NCBI GenBank assembly: GCA_028752905.1
Contig: JAQNBH010000002.1
Location: forward strand, 35,432,075-35,496,074
Direction: 5' to 3'
DNA: 64,000 nucleotides
From: Cladorhizidae sp. MBARI D1340-BT2
Lineage: Eukaryota > Porifera > Demospongiae > Poecilosclerida > Cladorhizidae
Made by a program: the position numbers and the translations under genes. Positions 24,575-36,859 of the stretch are shown here, piece after piece; positions within the stretch are counted from its first letter, which is position 1; every line of letters starts with the position of its first letter. The notes under the pieces were generated by a model. The model saw only the letters and a list, made by a program, of their open reading frames with translations, ran no database searches and was not told the DNA's origin.

Positions 24575-25524
24575 TTTTTTAAAATTTTTTTAATTCACCC
24601 CAACATCCCCAATTTCATTTCCTCCCCCGGTCATATGCTGTCAGACTGAATATCTCATCAGAAAATGACTGGATTGATAATTTGTCAATTGAAAAGAAGG
24701 AGTAATGCAAGAGCTTTCATAATATATAAAAATTATTTACTACAGACAAAAATTGAATGAGTTACACGGTATCATGTGATGTCACTACATGAAATTACAT
24801 TTCATAATAAATCAGTTTGAAAAGTGCATGATAGTAGTAGCTTTAGAATCGCAATAGAAATCACACAGAGGTTCGATCAAAGTTGGGAACTGAGAAAGAA
24901 CGTGGCATTCGCAGGAGCAGACGTTTGTACCCCACTTTGCACAGATAGCGCGGAAATGACTGAGCGATATTTTAGCCAAGTTTCAAGTCTTGGCCATGAA
25001 CGCTTATTATATTATGAACAATCCAACTTACTGCGTTTATTCAGGCTTCTTCTTGTTCATTGCGCAGAGTTGCAATGAAATGGGAGGATAAAAAGTATCA
25101 TAACTCAAGAATGGTTGACAATAAAATGTTGAAACTTGAAATGCAGCTAATTTAATAGTGAAGGTATAGATTGACGAAAGAAGGAAAAAAAGAAGGAAAA
25201 AACCCCACACAATGGTCTACTCCCCCCTACATTGTACACCAAGGGGGGAGTAGACCATTTTGTGGGTTTTTTAAAAAACGTTTCATAACTATTGAATGCT
25301 TAATCCATTTCCAAAGATTATGGTCTCAAAATGTAGCTCATTCTAGGTGCTTTCCAATGACATTAGAATAATGGTGTTGCAATAAACTAGGACTGAAACA
25401 TGGGGAAACCACAAAGGTCCTTTAAAATGTTTAGATGCACTCCTGTACCCAAACCACAGGTCTTCAACACTTGCTATTTATGGTGATATTAGAGTGATCA
25501 CAGATACCTCTTTTGAATTGATAG
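24575..25524 (+). repeat. Satellite monomer 27 (950 bp)
   Basis: A/T tract T6A4T7A2; three AGT; CATTCGC; 13-nt loop; T6A6. It starts the second hexamer-like block. Its homologues 15 and 33 have T6A6T5A2. Confidence 0.95.
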
Positions 25525-26464
25525 TTTTTTTAAATTTTTTTTATTCACCCCAACATCCCCAATTTCATTTCCTCCCCCGGTCATATGCTGTCAGACTGAA
25601 TATCTCATCAGAAAATGACTGGATTGATAATTTGTCAATTGAAAAGAAGGAGTAATGCAAGAGCTTTCATAATATATAAAAATTATTTACTACAGACAAA
25701 AATTGAACGAGTTACATGGTATCATGTGATGTCACTACATGAAATTACATTTCATAATAAATCAGTTTGAAAAGTGCATGATAGTAGCTTTAGAATCGCA
25801 ATAGAAATCACACAGAGGTTCGATCAAAGTTGGGAACTGAGAAAGAACGTGGCATGCGCAGGAGCAGACGTTTGTACCCCACTTTGCACAGATAGCGCGG
25901 AAATGACTGAGCGATATTTTAGCCAAGTTTCAAGTCTTGGCCATGAACGCTTATTATATTATGAACAATCCAACTTACTGCGTTTATTCAGGCTTCTTCT
26001 TGTTCATTGCGCAGAGTTGCAATGAAATGGGAGGATAAAAAGTATCATAACTCAAGAATGGTTGACAATAAAATGTTGAAACTTGAAATGCAGCTAATTT
26101 AATAGTGAAGGTATAGATTGACGAAAGAAGAAAAAAAAGAAGGAAAAAACCCCACACAATGGTCTACTCCCCCCTACACCAAGGGGGGAGTAGACCATTT
26201 TGTGGGTTTTTTAAAAAACGTGTCATAACTATTGAATGCTTAATCCATTTCCAAAGATTATGGTCTCAAAATGTAGCTCATTCTAGGTGCTTTCCAATGA
26301 CATTAGAATAATGGTGTTGCAATAAACTAGGACTGAAACATGGGGAAACCACAAAGGTCCTTTAAAATGTTTAGATGCACTCCTGTACCCAAACCACAGG
26401 TCTTCAACACTTGCTATTTATGGTGATATTAGAGTGATCACAGATACCTCTTTTGAATTGATAG
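25525..26464 (+). repeat. Satellite monomer 28 (940 bp)
   Basis: A/T tract T7A3T8A; GAACGAG; two AGT; 6-nt loop; T6A6. Homologue of monomers 16 and 34. Confidence 0.95.
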
Positions 26465-27412
26465 TTAAAAAAAAATTTTTTTTATTCACCCCAACATCCC
26501 CAATTTCATTTCCTCCCCCGGTCATATGCTGTCAGACTGAATATCTCATCAGAAAATGACTGGATTGATAATTTGTCAATTGAAAAGAAGGAGTAATGCA
26601 AGAGCTTTCATAATATATAAAAATTATTTACTACAGACAAAAATTGAATGAGTTACATGGTATCATGTGATGTCACTACATGAAATTACATTTCATAATA
26701 AATCAGTTTGAAAAGTGCATGATAGTAGCTTTAGAATCGCAATAGAAATCACACAGAGGTTCGATCAAAGTTGGGAACTGAGAAAGAACGTGGCATGCGC
26801 AGGAGCAGACGTTTGTACCCCACTTTGCACAGATAGCGCGGAAATGACTGAGCGATATTTTAGCCAAGTTTCAAGTCTTGGCCATGAACGCTTATTATAT
26901 TATGAACAATCCAACTTACTGCGTTTATTCAGGCTTCTTCTTGTTCATTGCGCAGAGTTGCAATGAAATGGGAGGATAAAAAGTATCATAACTCAAGAAT
27001 GGTTGACAATAAAATGTTGAAACTTGAAATGCAGCTAATTTAATAGTGAAGGTATAGATTGACGAAAGAAGGAAAAAAAGAAGGAAAAAACCCCACACAA
27101 TGGTCTACTCCCCCCTACATTGTACACCAAGGGGGGAGTAGACCATTTTGTGGGTTTTTAAAAAAACGTTTCATAACTATTGAATGCTTAATCCATTTCC
27201 AAAGATTATGGTCTCAAAATGTAGCTCATTCTAGGTGCTTTCCAATGACATTAGAATAATGGTGTTGCAATAAACTAGGACTGAAACATGGGGAAACGAC
27301 AAAGGTCCTTTAAAATGTTTAGATGCACTCCTGTACCCAAACCACAGGTCTTCAACACTTGCTATTTATGGTGATATTAGAGTGATCACAGATACCTCTT
27401 TTGAATTGATAG
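26465..27412 (+). repeat. Satellite monomer 29 (948 bp)
   Basis: A/T tract T2A9T8A (20 bases); two AGT; 13-nt loop; T5A7; AACGACAAAG near 27296. Homologue of monomer 17. Confidence 0.95.
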
Positions 27413-28352
27413 TTTTTTTAAATTTTTTTAATTCACCCCAACATCCCCAATTTCATTTCCTCCCCCGGTCATATGCTGTCAGACTGAATATCTCATCAGA
27501 AAATGACTGGATTGATAATTTGTCAATTGAAAAGAAGGAGTAATGCAAGAGCTTTCATAATATATAAAAATTATTTACTACAGACAAAAATTGAACGAGT
27601 TACATGGTATCATGTGATGTCACTACATGAAATTACATTTCATAATAAATCAGTTTGAAAAGTGCATGATAGTAGCTTTAGAATCGCAATAGAAATCACA
27701 CAGAGGTTCGATCAAAGTTGGGAACTGAGAAAGAACGTGGCATGCGCAGGAGCAGACGTTTGTACCCCACTTTGCACAGATAGCGCGGAAATGACTGAGC
27801 GATATTTTAGCCAAGTTTCAAGTCTTGGCCATGAACGCTTATTATATTATGAACAATCCAACTTACTGCGTTTATTCAGGCTTCTTCTTGTTCATTGCGC
27901 AGAGTTGCAATGAAATGGGAGGATAAAAAGTATCATAACTCAAGAATGGTTGACAATAAAATGTTGAAACTTGAAATGCAGCTAATTTAATAGTGAAGGT
28001 ATAGATTGACGAAAGAAGGAAAAAAAGAAGGAAAAAACCCCACACAATGGTCTACTCCCCCCTACACCAAGGGGGGAGTAGATCATTTTGTGGGTTTTAA
28101 AAAAAACGTGTCATAACTATTGAATGCTTAATCCATTTCCAAAGATTATGGTCTCAAAATGTAGCTCATTCTAGGTGCTTTCCAATGACATTAGAATAAT
28201 GGTGTTGCAATAAACTAGGACTGAAACATGGGGAAACCACAAAGGTCCTTTAAAATGTTTAGATGCACTCCTGTACCCAAACCACAGGTCTTCAACACTT
28301 GCTATTTATGGTGATATTAGAGTGATCACAGATACCTCTTTTGAATTGATAG
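27413..28352 (+). repeat. Satellite monomer 30 (940 bp)
   Basis: A/T tract T7A3T7A2; GAACGAG; two AGT; 6-nt loop; AGTAGATCAT in the right arm; T4A8. Homologue of monomer 18, which has T6A6. Confidence 0.95.
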
Positions 28353-29299
28353 TTTAAAAAAAAAAATTTTTATTCACCCCAACATCCCCAATTTCATTTC
28401 CTCCCCCGGTCATATGCTGTCAGACTGAATATCTCATCAGAAAATGACTGGATTGATAATTTGTCAATTGAAAAGAAGGAGTAATGCAAGAGCTTTCATA
28501 ATATATAAAAATTATTTACTACAGACAAAAATTGAATGAGGTACACGGTATCATGTGATGTCACTACATGAAATTACATTTCATAATAAATCAGTTTGAA
28601 AAGTGCATGATATTAGTAGCTATAGAATCGCAATAGAAATCACACAGAGGTTCGATCAAAGTTGGGAACTGAGAAAGAACGTGGCATGCGCAGGAGCAGA
28701 CGTTTGTACCCCACTTTGCACAGATAGCGCGGAAATGACTGAGCGATATTTTAGCCAAGTTTCAAGTCTTGGCCATGAACGCTTATTATATTATGAACAA
28801 TCCAACTTACTGCGTTTATTCAGGCTTCTTCTTGTTCATTGCGCAGAGTTGCAATGAAATGGGAGGATAAAAAGTATCATAACTCAAGAATGGTTGACAA
28901 TAAAATGTTGAAACTTGAAATGCAGCTAATTTAATAGTGAAGGTATAGATTGACGAAAGGAAGAAAAAAAGAAGGAAAAAACCCCACACAATGGTCTACT
29001 CCCCCCTTGTACACCAAGGGGGGAGTAGACCATTTTGTGGGTTTTTTAAAAAACGTGTCATAACTATTGAATGCTTAATCCATTTCCAAAGATTATGGTC
29101 TCAAAATGTAGCTCATTCTAGGTGCTTTCCAATGACATTAGAATAATGGTGTTGCAATAAACTAGGACTGAAACATGGGGAAACCACAAAGGTCCTTTAA
29201 AATGTTTAGATGCACTCCTGTACCCAAACCACAGGTCTTCAACACTTGCTATTTATGGTGATATTAGAGTGATTACAGATACCTCTTTTGAATTGATAG
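28353..29299 (+). repeat. Satellite monomer 31 (947 bp)
   Basis: A/T tract T3A11T5A (20 bases); GAATGAGGTAC; ATTAGTAGCTATAG; intermediate loop; T6A6; GATTACAG. Homologue of monomer 19. Confidence 0.95.
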
Positions 29300-30240
29300 T
29301 TTAAAAAAAAAAATTTTATTCACCCCAACATCCCCAATTTCATTTCCTCCCCCGGTCATATGCTGTCAGACTGAATATCTCATCAGAAAATGACTGGATT
29401 GATAATTTGTCAATTGAAAAGAAGGAGTAATGCAAGAGCTTTCATAATATATAAAAATTATTTACTACAGACAAAAATTGAATGAGTTACACGGTATCAT
29501 GTGATGTCACTACATGAAATTACATTTCATAATAAATCAGTTTGAAAAGTGCATGATAGTAGTAGCTTAAAATCGCAATAGAAATCACACAGAGGTTCGA
29601 TCAAAGTTGGGAACTGAGAAAGAATGTGGCATGCGCAGGAGCAGACATTTGTACCCCACTTTGCACAGATAGCGCGGAAATGACTGAGCGATATTTTAGC
29701 CAAGTTTCAAGTCTTGGCCATGAACGCTTATTATATTATGAACAATCCAACTTACTGCGTTTATTCAGGCTTCTTCTTGTTCATTGCGCAGAGTTGCAAT
29801 GAAATGGGAGGATAAAAAGTATCATAACTCAAGAATGGTTGACAATAAAATGTTGAAACTTGAAATGCAGCTAATTTAATAGTGAAGGTATAGATTGATG
29901 AAAGAAAAAAAAAAGAAGGAAAAAACCCCACACAATGGTCTACTCCCCCCTACACCAAGGGGGGAGTAGACCATTTTGTGGGTTTTTAAAAAAACGTATC
30001 ATAACTATTGAATGCTTAATCCATTTCCAAAGATTATGGTCTCAAAATGTAGCTCATTCTAGGTGCTTTCCAATGACATTAGAATAATGGTGTTGCAATA
30101 AAGTAGGACTGAAACATGGGGAAACCACAAAGGTCCTTTAAAATGTTTAGATGCACTCCTGTACCCAAACCAAAGGTCTTCAACACTTGCTATTTATGGT
30201 GATATTAGAGTGATCACAGATACCTCTTTTGAATCGATAG
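29300..30240 (+). repeat. Satellite monomer 32 (941 bp, frameshifted)
   Basis: A/T tract T3A11T4A; three AGT; a one-base loss gives AGCTTAAAATCG near 29568 and breaks the GTG frame; GCATGCGC with AATGTGG; GACATTT near 29645; 6-nt loop; T5A7. Confidence 0.95.
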
Positions 30241-31190
30241 TTTTTTAAAAAATTTTTAATTCACCCCAACATCCCCAATTTCATTTCCTCCCCCGGTCAT
30301 ATGCTGTCAGACTGAATATCTCATCAGAAAATGACTGGATTGATAATTTGTCAATTGAAAAGAAGGAGTAATGCAAGAGCTTTCATAATATATAAAAATT
30401 ATTTACTACAGACAAAAATTGAATGAGTTACACGGTATCATGTGATGTCACTACATGAAATTACATTTCATAATAAATCAGTTTGAAAAGTGCATGATAG
30501 TAGTAGCTTTAGAATCGCAATAGAAATCACACAGAGGTTCGATCAAAGTTGGGAACTGAGAAAGAACGTGGCATTCGCAGGAGCAGACGTTTGTACCCCA
30601 CTTTGCACAGATAGCGCGGAAATGACTGAGCGATATTTTAGCCAAGTTTCAAGTCTTGGCCATGAACGCTTATTATATTATGAACAATCCAACTTACTGC
30701 GTTTATTCAGGCTTCTTCTTGTTCATTGCGCAGAGTTGCAATGAAATGGGAGGATAAAAAGTATCATAACTCAAGAATGGTTGACAATAAAATGTTGAAA
30801 CTTGAAATGCAGCTAATTTAATAGTGAAGGTATAGATTGACGAAAGAAGGAAAAAAAGAAGGAAAAAACCCCACACAATGGTCTACTCCCCCCTACATTG
30901 TACACCAAGGGGGGAGTAGACCATTTTGTGGGTTTTTTAAAAAACGTTTCATAACTATTGAATGCTTAATCCATTTCCAAAGATTATGGTCTCAAAATGT
31001 AGCTCATTCTAGGTGCTTTCCAATGACATTAGAATAATGGTGTTGCAATAAACTAGGACTGAAACATGGGGAAACCACAAAGGTCCTTTAAAATGTTTAG
31101 ATGCACTCCTGTACCCAAACCACAGGTCTTCAACACTTGCTATTTATGGTGATATTAGAGTGATCACAGATACCTCTTTTGAATTGATAG
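30241..31190 (+). repeat. Satellite monomer 33 (950 bp)
   Basis: A/T tract T6A6T5A2; three AGT; CATTCGC; 13-nt loop; T6A6. It starts the third hexamer-like block. Confidence 0.95.
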
Positions 31191-32131
31191 TTTTTTTAAA
31201 TTTTTTTTATTCACCCCAACATCCCCAATTTCATTTCCTCCCCCGGTCATATGCTGTCAGACTGAATATCTCATCAGAAAATGACTGGATTGATAATTTG
31301 TCAATTGAAAAGAAGGAGTAATGCAAGAGCTTTCATAATATATAAAAATTATTTACTACAGACAAAAATTGAACGAGTTACATGGTATCATGTGATGTCA
31401 CTACATGAAATTACATTTCATAATAAATCAGTTTGAAAAGTGCATGATAGTAGCTTTAGAATCGCAATAGAAATCACACAGAGGTTCGATCAAAGTTGGG
31501 AACTGAGAAAGAACGTGGCATGCGCAGGAGCAGACGTTTGTACCCCACTTTGCACAGATAGCGCGGAAATGACTGAGCGATATTTTAGCCAAGTTTCAAG
31601 TCTTGGCCATGAACGCTTATTATATTATGAACAATCCAACTTACTGCGTTTATTCAGGCTTCTTCTTGTTCATTGCGCAGAGTTGCAATGAAATGGGAGG
31701 ATAAAAAGTATCATAACTCAAGAATGGTTGACAATAAAATGTTGAAACTTGAAATGCAGCTAATTTAATAGTGAAGGTATAGATTGACGAAAGAAGAAAA
31801 AAAAAGAAGGAAAAAACCCCACACAATGGTCTACTCCCCCCTACACCAAGGGGGGAGTAGACCATTTTGTGGGTTTTTTAAAAAACGTTTCATAACTATT
31901 GAATGCTTAATCCATTTCCAAAGATTATGGTCTCAAAATGTAGCTCATTCTAGGTGCTTTCCAACGACATTAGAATAATGGTGTTGCAATAAACTAGGAC
32001 TGAAACATGGGGAAACCACAAAGGTCCTTTAAAATGTTTAGATGCACTCCTGTACCCAAACCACAGGTCTTCAACACTTGCTATTTATGGTGATATTAGA
32101 GTGATCACAGATACCTCTTTTGAATTGATAG
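31191..32131 (+). repeat. Satellite monomer 34 (941 bp)
   Basis: A/T tract T7A3T8A; GAACGAG; two AGT; GAAGA9 purine tract; 6-nt loop; T6A6; CCAACGAC near 31964. Twin of monomer 36. Confidence 0.95.
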
Positions 32132-33079
32132 TTAAAAAAAAATATTTTTTATTCACCCCAACATCCCCAATTTCATTTCCTCCCCCGGTCATATGCTGTC
32201 AGACTGAATATCTCATCAGAAAATGACTGGATTGATAATTTGTCAATTGAAAAGAAGGAGTAATGCAAGAGCTTTCATAATATATAAAAATTATTTACTA
32301 CAGACAAAAATTGAATGAGTTACATGGTATCATGTGATGTCACTACATGAAATTACATTTCATAATAAATCAGTTTGAAAAGTGCATGATAGTAGCTTTA
32401 GAATCGCAATAGAAATCACACAGAGGTTCGATCAAAGTTGGGAACTGAGAAAGAACGTGGCATGCGCAGGAGCAGACGTTTGTACCCCACTTTGCACAGA
32501 TAGCGCGGAAATGACTGAGCGATATTTTAGCCAAGTTTCAAGTCTTGGCCATGAACGCTTATTATATTATGAACAATCCAACTTACTGCGTTTATTCAGG
32601 CTTCTTCTTGTTCATTGCGCAGAGTTGCAATGAAATGGGAGGATAAAAAGTATCATAACTCAAGAATGGTTGACAATAAAATGTTGAAACTTGAAATGCA
32701 GCTAATTTAATAGTGAAGGTATAGATTGACGAAAGAAGGAAAAAAAGAAGGAAAAAACCCCACACAATGGTCTACTCCCCCCTACATTGTACACCAAGGG
32801 GGGAGTAGACCATTTTGTGGGTTTTTTAAAAAACGTTTCATAACTATTGAATGCTTAATCCATTTCCAAAGATTATGGTCTCAAAATGTAGCTCATTCTA
32901 GGTGCTTTCCAATGACATTAGAATAATGGTGTTGCAATAAACTAGGACTGAAACATGGGGAAACCACAAAGGTCCTTTAAAATGTTTAGATGCACTCCTG
33001 TACCCAAACCACAGGTCTTCAACACTTGCTATTTATGGTGATATTAGAGTGATCACAGATACCTCTTTTGAATTGATAG
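32132..33079 (+). repeat. Satellite monomer 35 (948 bp)
   Basis: A/T tract T2A9TAT6A (20 bases); two AGT; 13-nt loop; T6A6. Its twin 37 reads T2A10T7A and has AACGACAAAG, which this copy lacks. Confidence 0.95.
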
Positions 33080-34020
33080 TTTTTTTAAATTTTTTTTATT
33101 CACCCCAACATCCCCAATTTCATTTCCTCCCCCGGTCATATGCTGTCAGACTGAATATCTCATCAGAAAATGACTGGATTGATAATTTGTCAATTGAAAA
33201 GAAGGAGTAATGCAAGAGCTTTCATAATATATAAAAATTATTTACTACAGACAAAAATTGAACGAGTTACATGGTATCATGTGATGTCACTACATGAAAT
33301 TACATTTCATAATAAATCAGTTTGAAAAGTGCATGATAGTAGCTTTAGAATCGCAATAGAAATCACACAGAGGTTCGATCAAAGTTGGGAACTGAGAAAG
33401 AACGTGGCATGCGCAGGAGCAGACGTTTGTACCCCACTTTGCACAGATAGCGCGGAAATGACTGAGCGATATTTTAGCCAAGTTTCAAGTCTTGGCCATG
33501 AACGCTTATTATATTATGAACAATCCAACTTACTGCGTTTATTCAGGCTTCTTCTTGTTCATTGCGCAGAGTTGCAATGAAATGGGAGGATAAAAAGTAT
33601 CATAACTCAAGAATGGTTGACAATAAAATGTTGAAACTTGAAATGCAGCTAATTTAATAGTGAAGGTATAGATTGACGAAAGAAGAAAAAAAAAGAAGGA
33701 AAAAACCCCACACAATGGTCTACTCCCCCCTACACCAAGGGGGGAGTAGACCATTTTGTGGGTTTTTTAAAAAACGTGTCATAACTATTGAATGCTTAAT
33801 CCATTTCCAAAGATTATGGTCTCAAAATGTAGCTCATTCTAGGTGCTTTCCAACGACATTAGAATAATGGTGTTGCAATAAACTAGGACTGAAACATGGG
33901 GAAACCACAAAGGTCCTTTAAAATGTTTAGATGCACTCCTGTACCCAAACCACAGGTCTTCAACACTTGCTATTTATGGTGATATTAGAGTGATCACAGA
34001 TACCTCTTTTGAATTGATAG
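33080..34020 (+). repeat. Satellite monomer 36 (941 bp)
   Basis: A/T tract T7A3T8A; GAACGAG; two AGT; GAAGA9; 6-nt loop; T6A6; CCAACGAC near 33853. Twin of monomer 34, from which it differs at CGTGTC versus CGTTTC. Confidence 0.95.
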
Positions 34021-34968
34021 TTAAAAAAAAAATTTTTTTATTCACCCCAACATCCCCAATTTCATTTCCTCCCCCGGTCATATGCTGTCAGACTGAATAT
34101 CTCATCAGAAAATGACTGGATTGATAATTTGTCAATTGAAAAGAAGGAGTAATGCAAGAGCTTTCATAATATATAAAAATTATTTACTACAGACAAAAAT
34201 TGAATGAGTTACATGGTATCATGTGATGTCACTACATGAAATTACATTTCATAATAAATCAGTTTGAAAAGTGCATGATAGTAGCTTTAGAATCGCAATA
34301 GAAATCACACAGAGGTTCGATCAAAGTTGGGAACTGAGAAAGAACGTGGCATGCGCAGGAGCAGACGTTTGTACCCCACTTTGCACAGATAGCGCGGAAA
34401 TGACTGAGCGATATTTTAGCCAAGTTTCAAGTCTTGGCCATGAACGCTTATTATATTATGAACAATCCAACTTACTGCGTTTATTCAGGCTTCTTCTTGT
34501 TCATTGCGCAGAGTTGCAATGAAATGGGAGGATAAAAAGTATCATAACTCAAGAATGGTTGACAATAAAATGTTGAAACTTGAAATGCAGCTAATTTAAT
34601 AGTGAAGGTATAGATTGACGAAAGAAGGAAAAAAAGAAGGAAAAAACCCCACACAATGGTCTACTCCCCCCTACATTGTACACCAAGGGGGGAGTAGACC
34701 ATTTTGTGGGTTTTTTAAAAAACGTTTCATAACTATTGAATGCTTAATCCATTTCCAAAGATTATGGTCTCAAAATGTAGCTCATTCTAGGTGCTTTCCA
34801 ATGACATTAGAATAATGGTGTTGCAATAAACTAGGACTGAAACATGGGGAAACGACAAAGGTCCTTTAAAATGTTTAGATGCACTCCTGTACCCAAACCA
34901 CAGGTCTTCAACACTTGCTATTTATGGTGATATTAGAGTGATCACAGATACCTCTTTTGAATTGATAG
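34021..34968 (+). repeat. Satellite monomer 37 (948 bp)
   Basis: A/T tract T2A10T7A (20 bases); two AGT; 13-nt loop; T6A6; AACGACAAAG near 34852. Homologue of monomers 17 and 29. Confidence 0.95.
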
Positions 34969-35908
34969 TTTTTTTAAATTTTTTTAATTCACCCCAACAT
35001 CCCCAATTTCATTTCCTCCCCCGGTCATATGCTGTCAGACTGAATATCTCATCAGAAAATGACTGGATTGATAATTTGTCAATTGAAAAGAAGGAGTAAT
35101 GCAAGAGCTTTCATAATATATAAAAATTATTTACTACAGACAAAAATTGAACGAGTTACATGGTATCATGTGATGTCACTACATGAAATTACATTTCATA
35201 ATAAATCAGTTTGAAAAGTGCATGATAGTAGCTTTAGAATCGCAATAGAAATCACACAGAGGTTCGATCAAAGTTGGGAACTGAGAAAGAACGTGGCATG
35301 CGCAGGAGCAGACGTTTGTACCCCACTTTGCACAGATAGCGCGGAAATGACTGAGCGATATTTTAGCCAAGTTTCAAGTCTTGGCCATGAACGCTTATTA
35401 TATTATGAACAATCCAACTTACTGCGTTTATTCAGGCTTCTTCTTGTTCATTGCGCAGAGTTGCAATGAAATGGGAGGATAAAAAGTATCATAACTCAAG
35501 AATGGTTGACAATAAAATGTTGAAACTTGAAATGCAGCTAATTTAATAGTGAAGGTATAGATTGACGAAAGAAGGAAAAAAAGAAGGAAAAAACCCCACA
35601 CAATGGTCTACTCCCCCCTACACCAAGGGGGGAGTAGACCATTTTGTGGGTTTAAAAAAAAACGTGTCATAACTATTGAATGCTTAATCCATTTCCAAAG
35701 ATTATGGTCTCAAAATGTAGCTCATTCTAGGTGCTTTCCAATGACATTAGAATAATGGTGTTGCAATAAACTAGGACTGAAACATGGGGAAACCACAAAG
35801 GTCCTTTAAAATGTTTAGATGCACTCCTGTACCCAAACCACAGGTCTTCAACACTTGCTATTTATGGTGATATTAGAGTGATCACAGATACCTCTTTTGA
35901 ATTGATAG
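34969..35908 (+). repeat. Satellite monomer 38 (940 bp)
   Basis: A/T tract T7A3T7A2; GAACGAG; two AGT; 6-nt loop; T3A9, the most A-shifted hairpin-side tract in the window. Confidence 0.95.
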
Positions 35909-36859
35909 TTTAAAAAAAATTTTTTTTATTCACCCCAACATCCCCAATTTCATTTCCTCCCCCGGTCATATGCTGTCAGACTGAATATCTCATCAGAAAA
36001 TGACTGGATTGATAATTTGTCAATTGAAAAGAAGGAGTAATGCAAGAGCTTTCATAATATATAAAAATTATTTACTACAGACAAAAATTGAATGAGGTAC
36101 ACGGTATCATGTGATGTCACTACATGAAATTACATTTCATAATAAATCAGTTTGAAAAGTGCATGATATTAGTAGCTATAGAATCGCAATAGAAATCACA
36201 CAGAGGTTCGATCAAAGTTGGGAACTGAGAAAGAACGTGGCATGCGCAGGAGCAGACGTTTGTACCCCACTTTGCACAGATAGCGCGGAAATGACTGAGC
36301 GATATTTTAGCCAAGTTTCAAGTCTTGGCCATGAACGCTTATTATATTATGAACAATCCAACTTACTGCGTTTATTCAGGCTTCTTCTTGTTCATTGCGC
36401 AGAGTTGCAATGAAATGGGAGGATAAAAAGTATCATAACTCAAGAATGGTTGACAATAAAATGTTGAAACTTGAAATGCAGCTAATTTAATAGTGAAGGT
36501 ATAGATTGACGAAAGAAGAAAAAAAAGAAGGAAAAAACCCCACACAATGGTCTACTCCCCCCTACATTGTACACCAAGGGGGGAGTAGACCATTTTGTGG
36601 GTTTTTAAAAAAACGTTTCATAACTATTGAATGCTTAATCCATTTCCAAAGATTATGGTCTCAAAATGTAGCTCATTCTAGGTGCTTTCCAATGACATTA
36701 GAATAATGGTGTTGCAATAAACTAGGACTGAAACATGGGGAAACCACAAAGGTCCTTTAAAATGTTTAGATGCACTCCTGTACCCAAACCACAGGTCTTC
36801 AACACTTGCTATTTATGGTGATATTAGAGTGATCACAGATACCTCTTTTGAATTGATAG
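35909..36859 (+). repeat. Satellite monomer 39 (951 bp, hybrid)
   Basis: A/T tract T3A8T8A (20 bases); GAATGAGGTAC; ATTAGTAGCTATAG, as in monomers 19 and 31. After the core it switches to a 13-nt loop and T5A7 and matches monomer 46, so a crossover lies between about 36180 and 36520. Confidence 0.95.

Larger units (their letters stand above)
24575..30240 (+). repeat. Hexamer-like block, copy 2 (monomers 27-32)
   Basis: It carries the same order of marker monomers as 13221-18895. The sixth unit differs: monomer 32 has a frameshift and GACATTT, whereas monomer 20 has GCATGCAC and a different 3-prime part. Confidence 0.85.
30241..36859 (+). repeat. Hexamer-like block, copy 3, with a doubled internal dimer (monomers 33-39)
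   Basis: It begins like the other two blocks but contains an extra dimer: 34-35 and 36-37 repeat at 1,889 bp, both first units carrying CCAACGAC and a GAAGA9 purine tract. It ends in monomer 39, whose right half belongs to the next family. Confidence 0.85.

Noticed and set aside
31650..31865. Reverse-strand frames of 63-71 codons (also near 3045, 33539, 38266, 44886, 51502, 56233, 59075, 62858, 63800)
   Set aside because: They read the hairpin and purine tract, or the core, backwards and exist only in some loop or A-run alleles. No supporting motif is visible.
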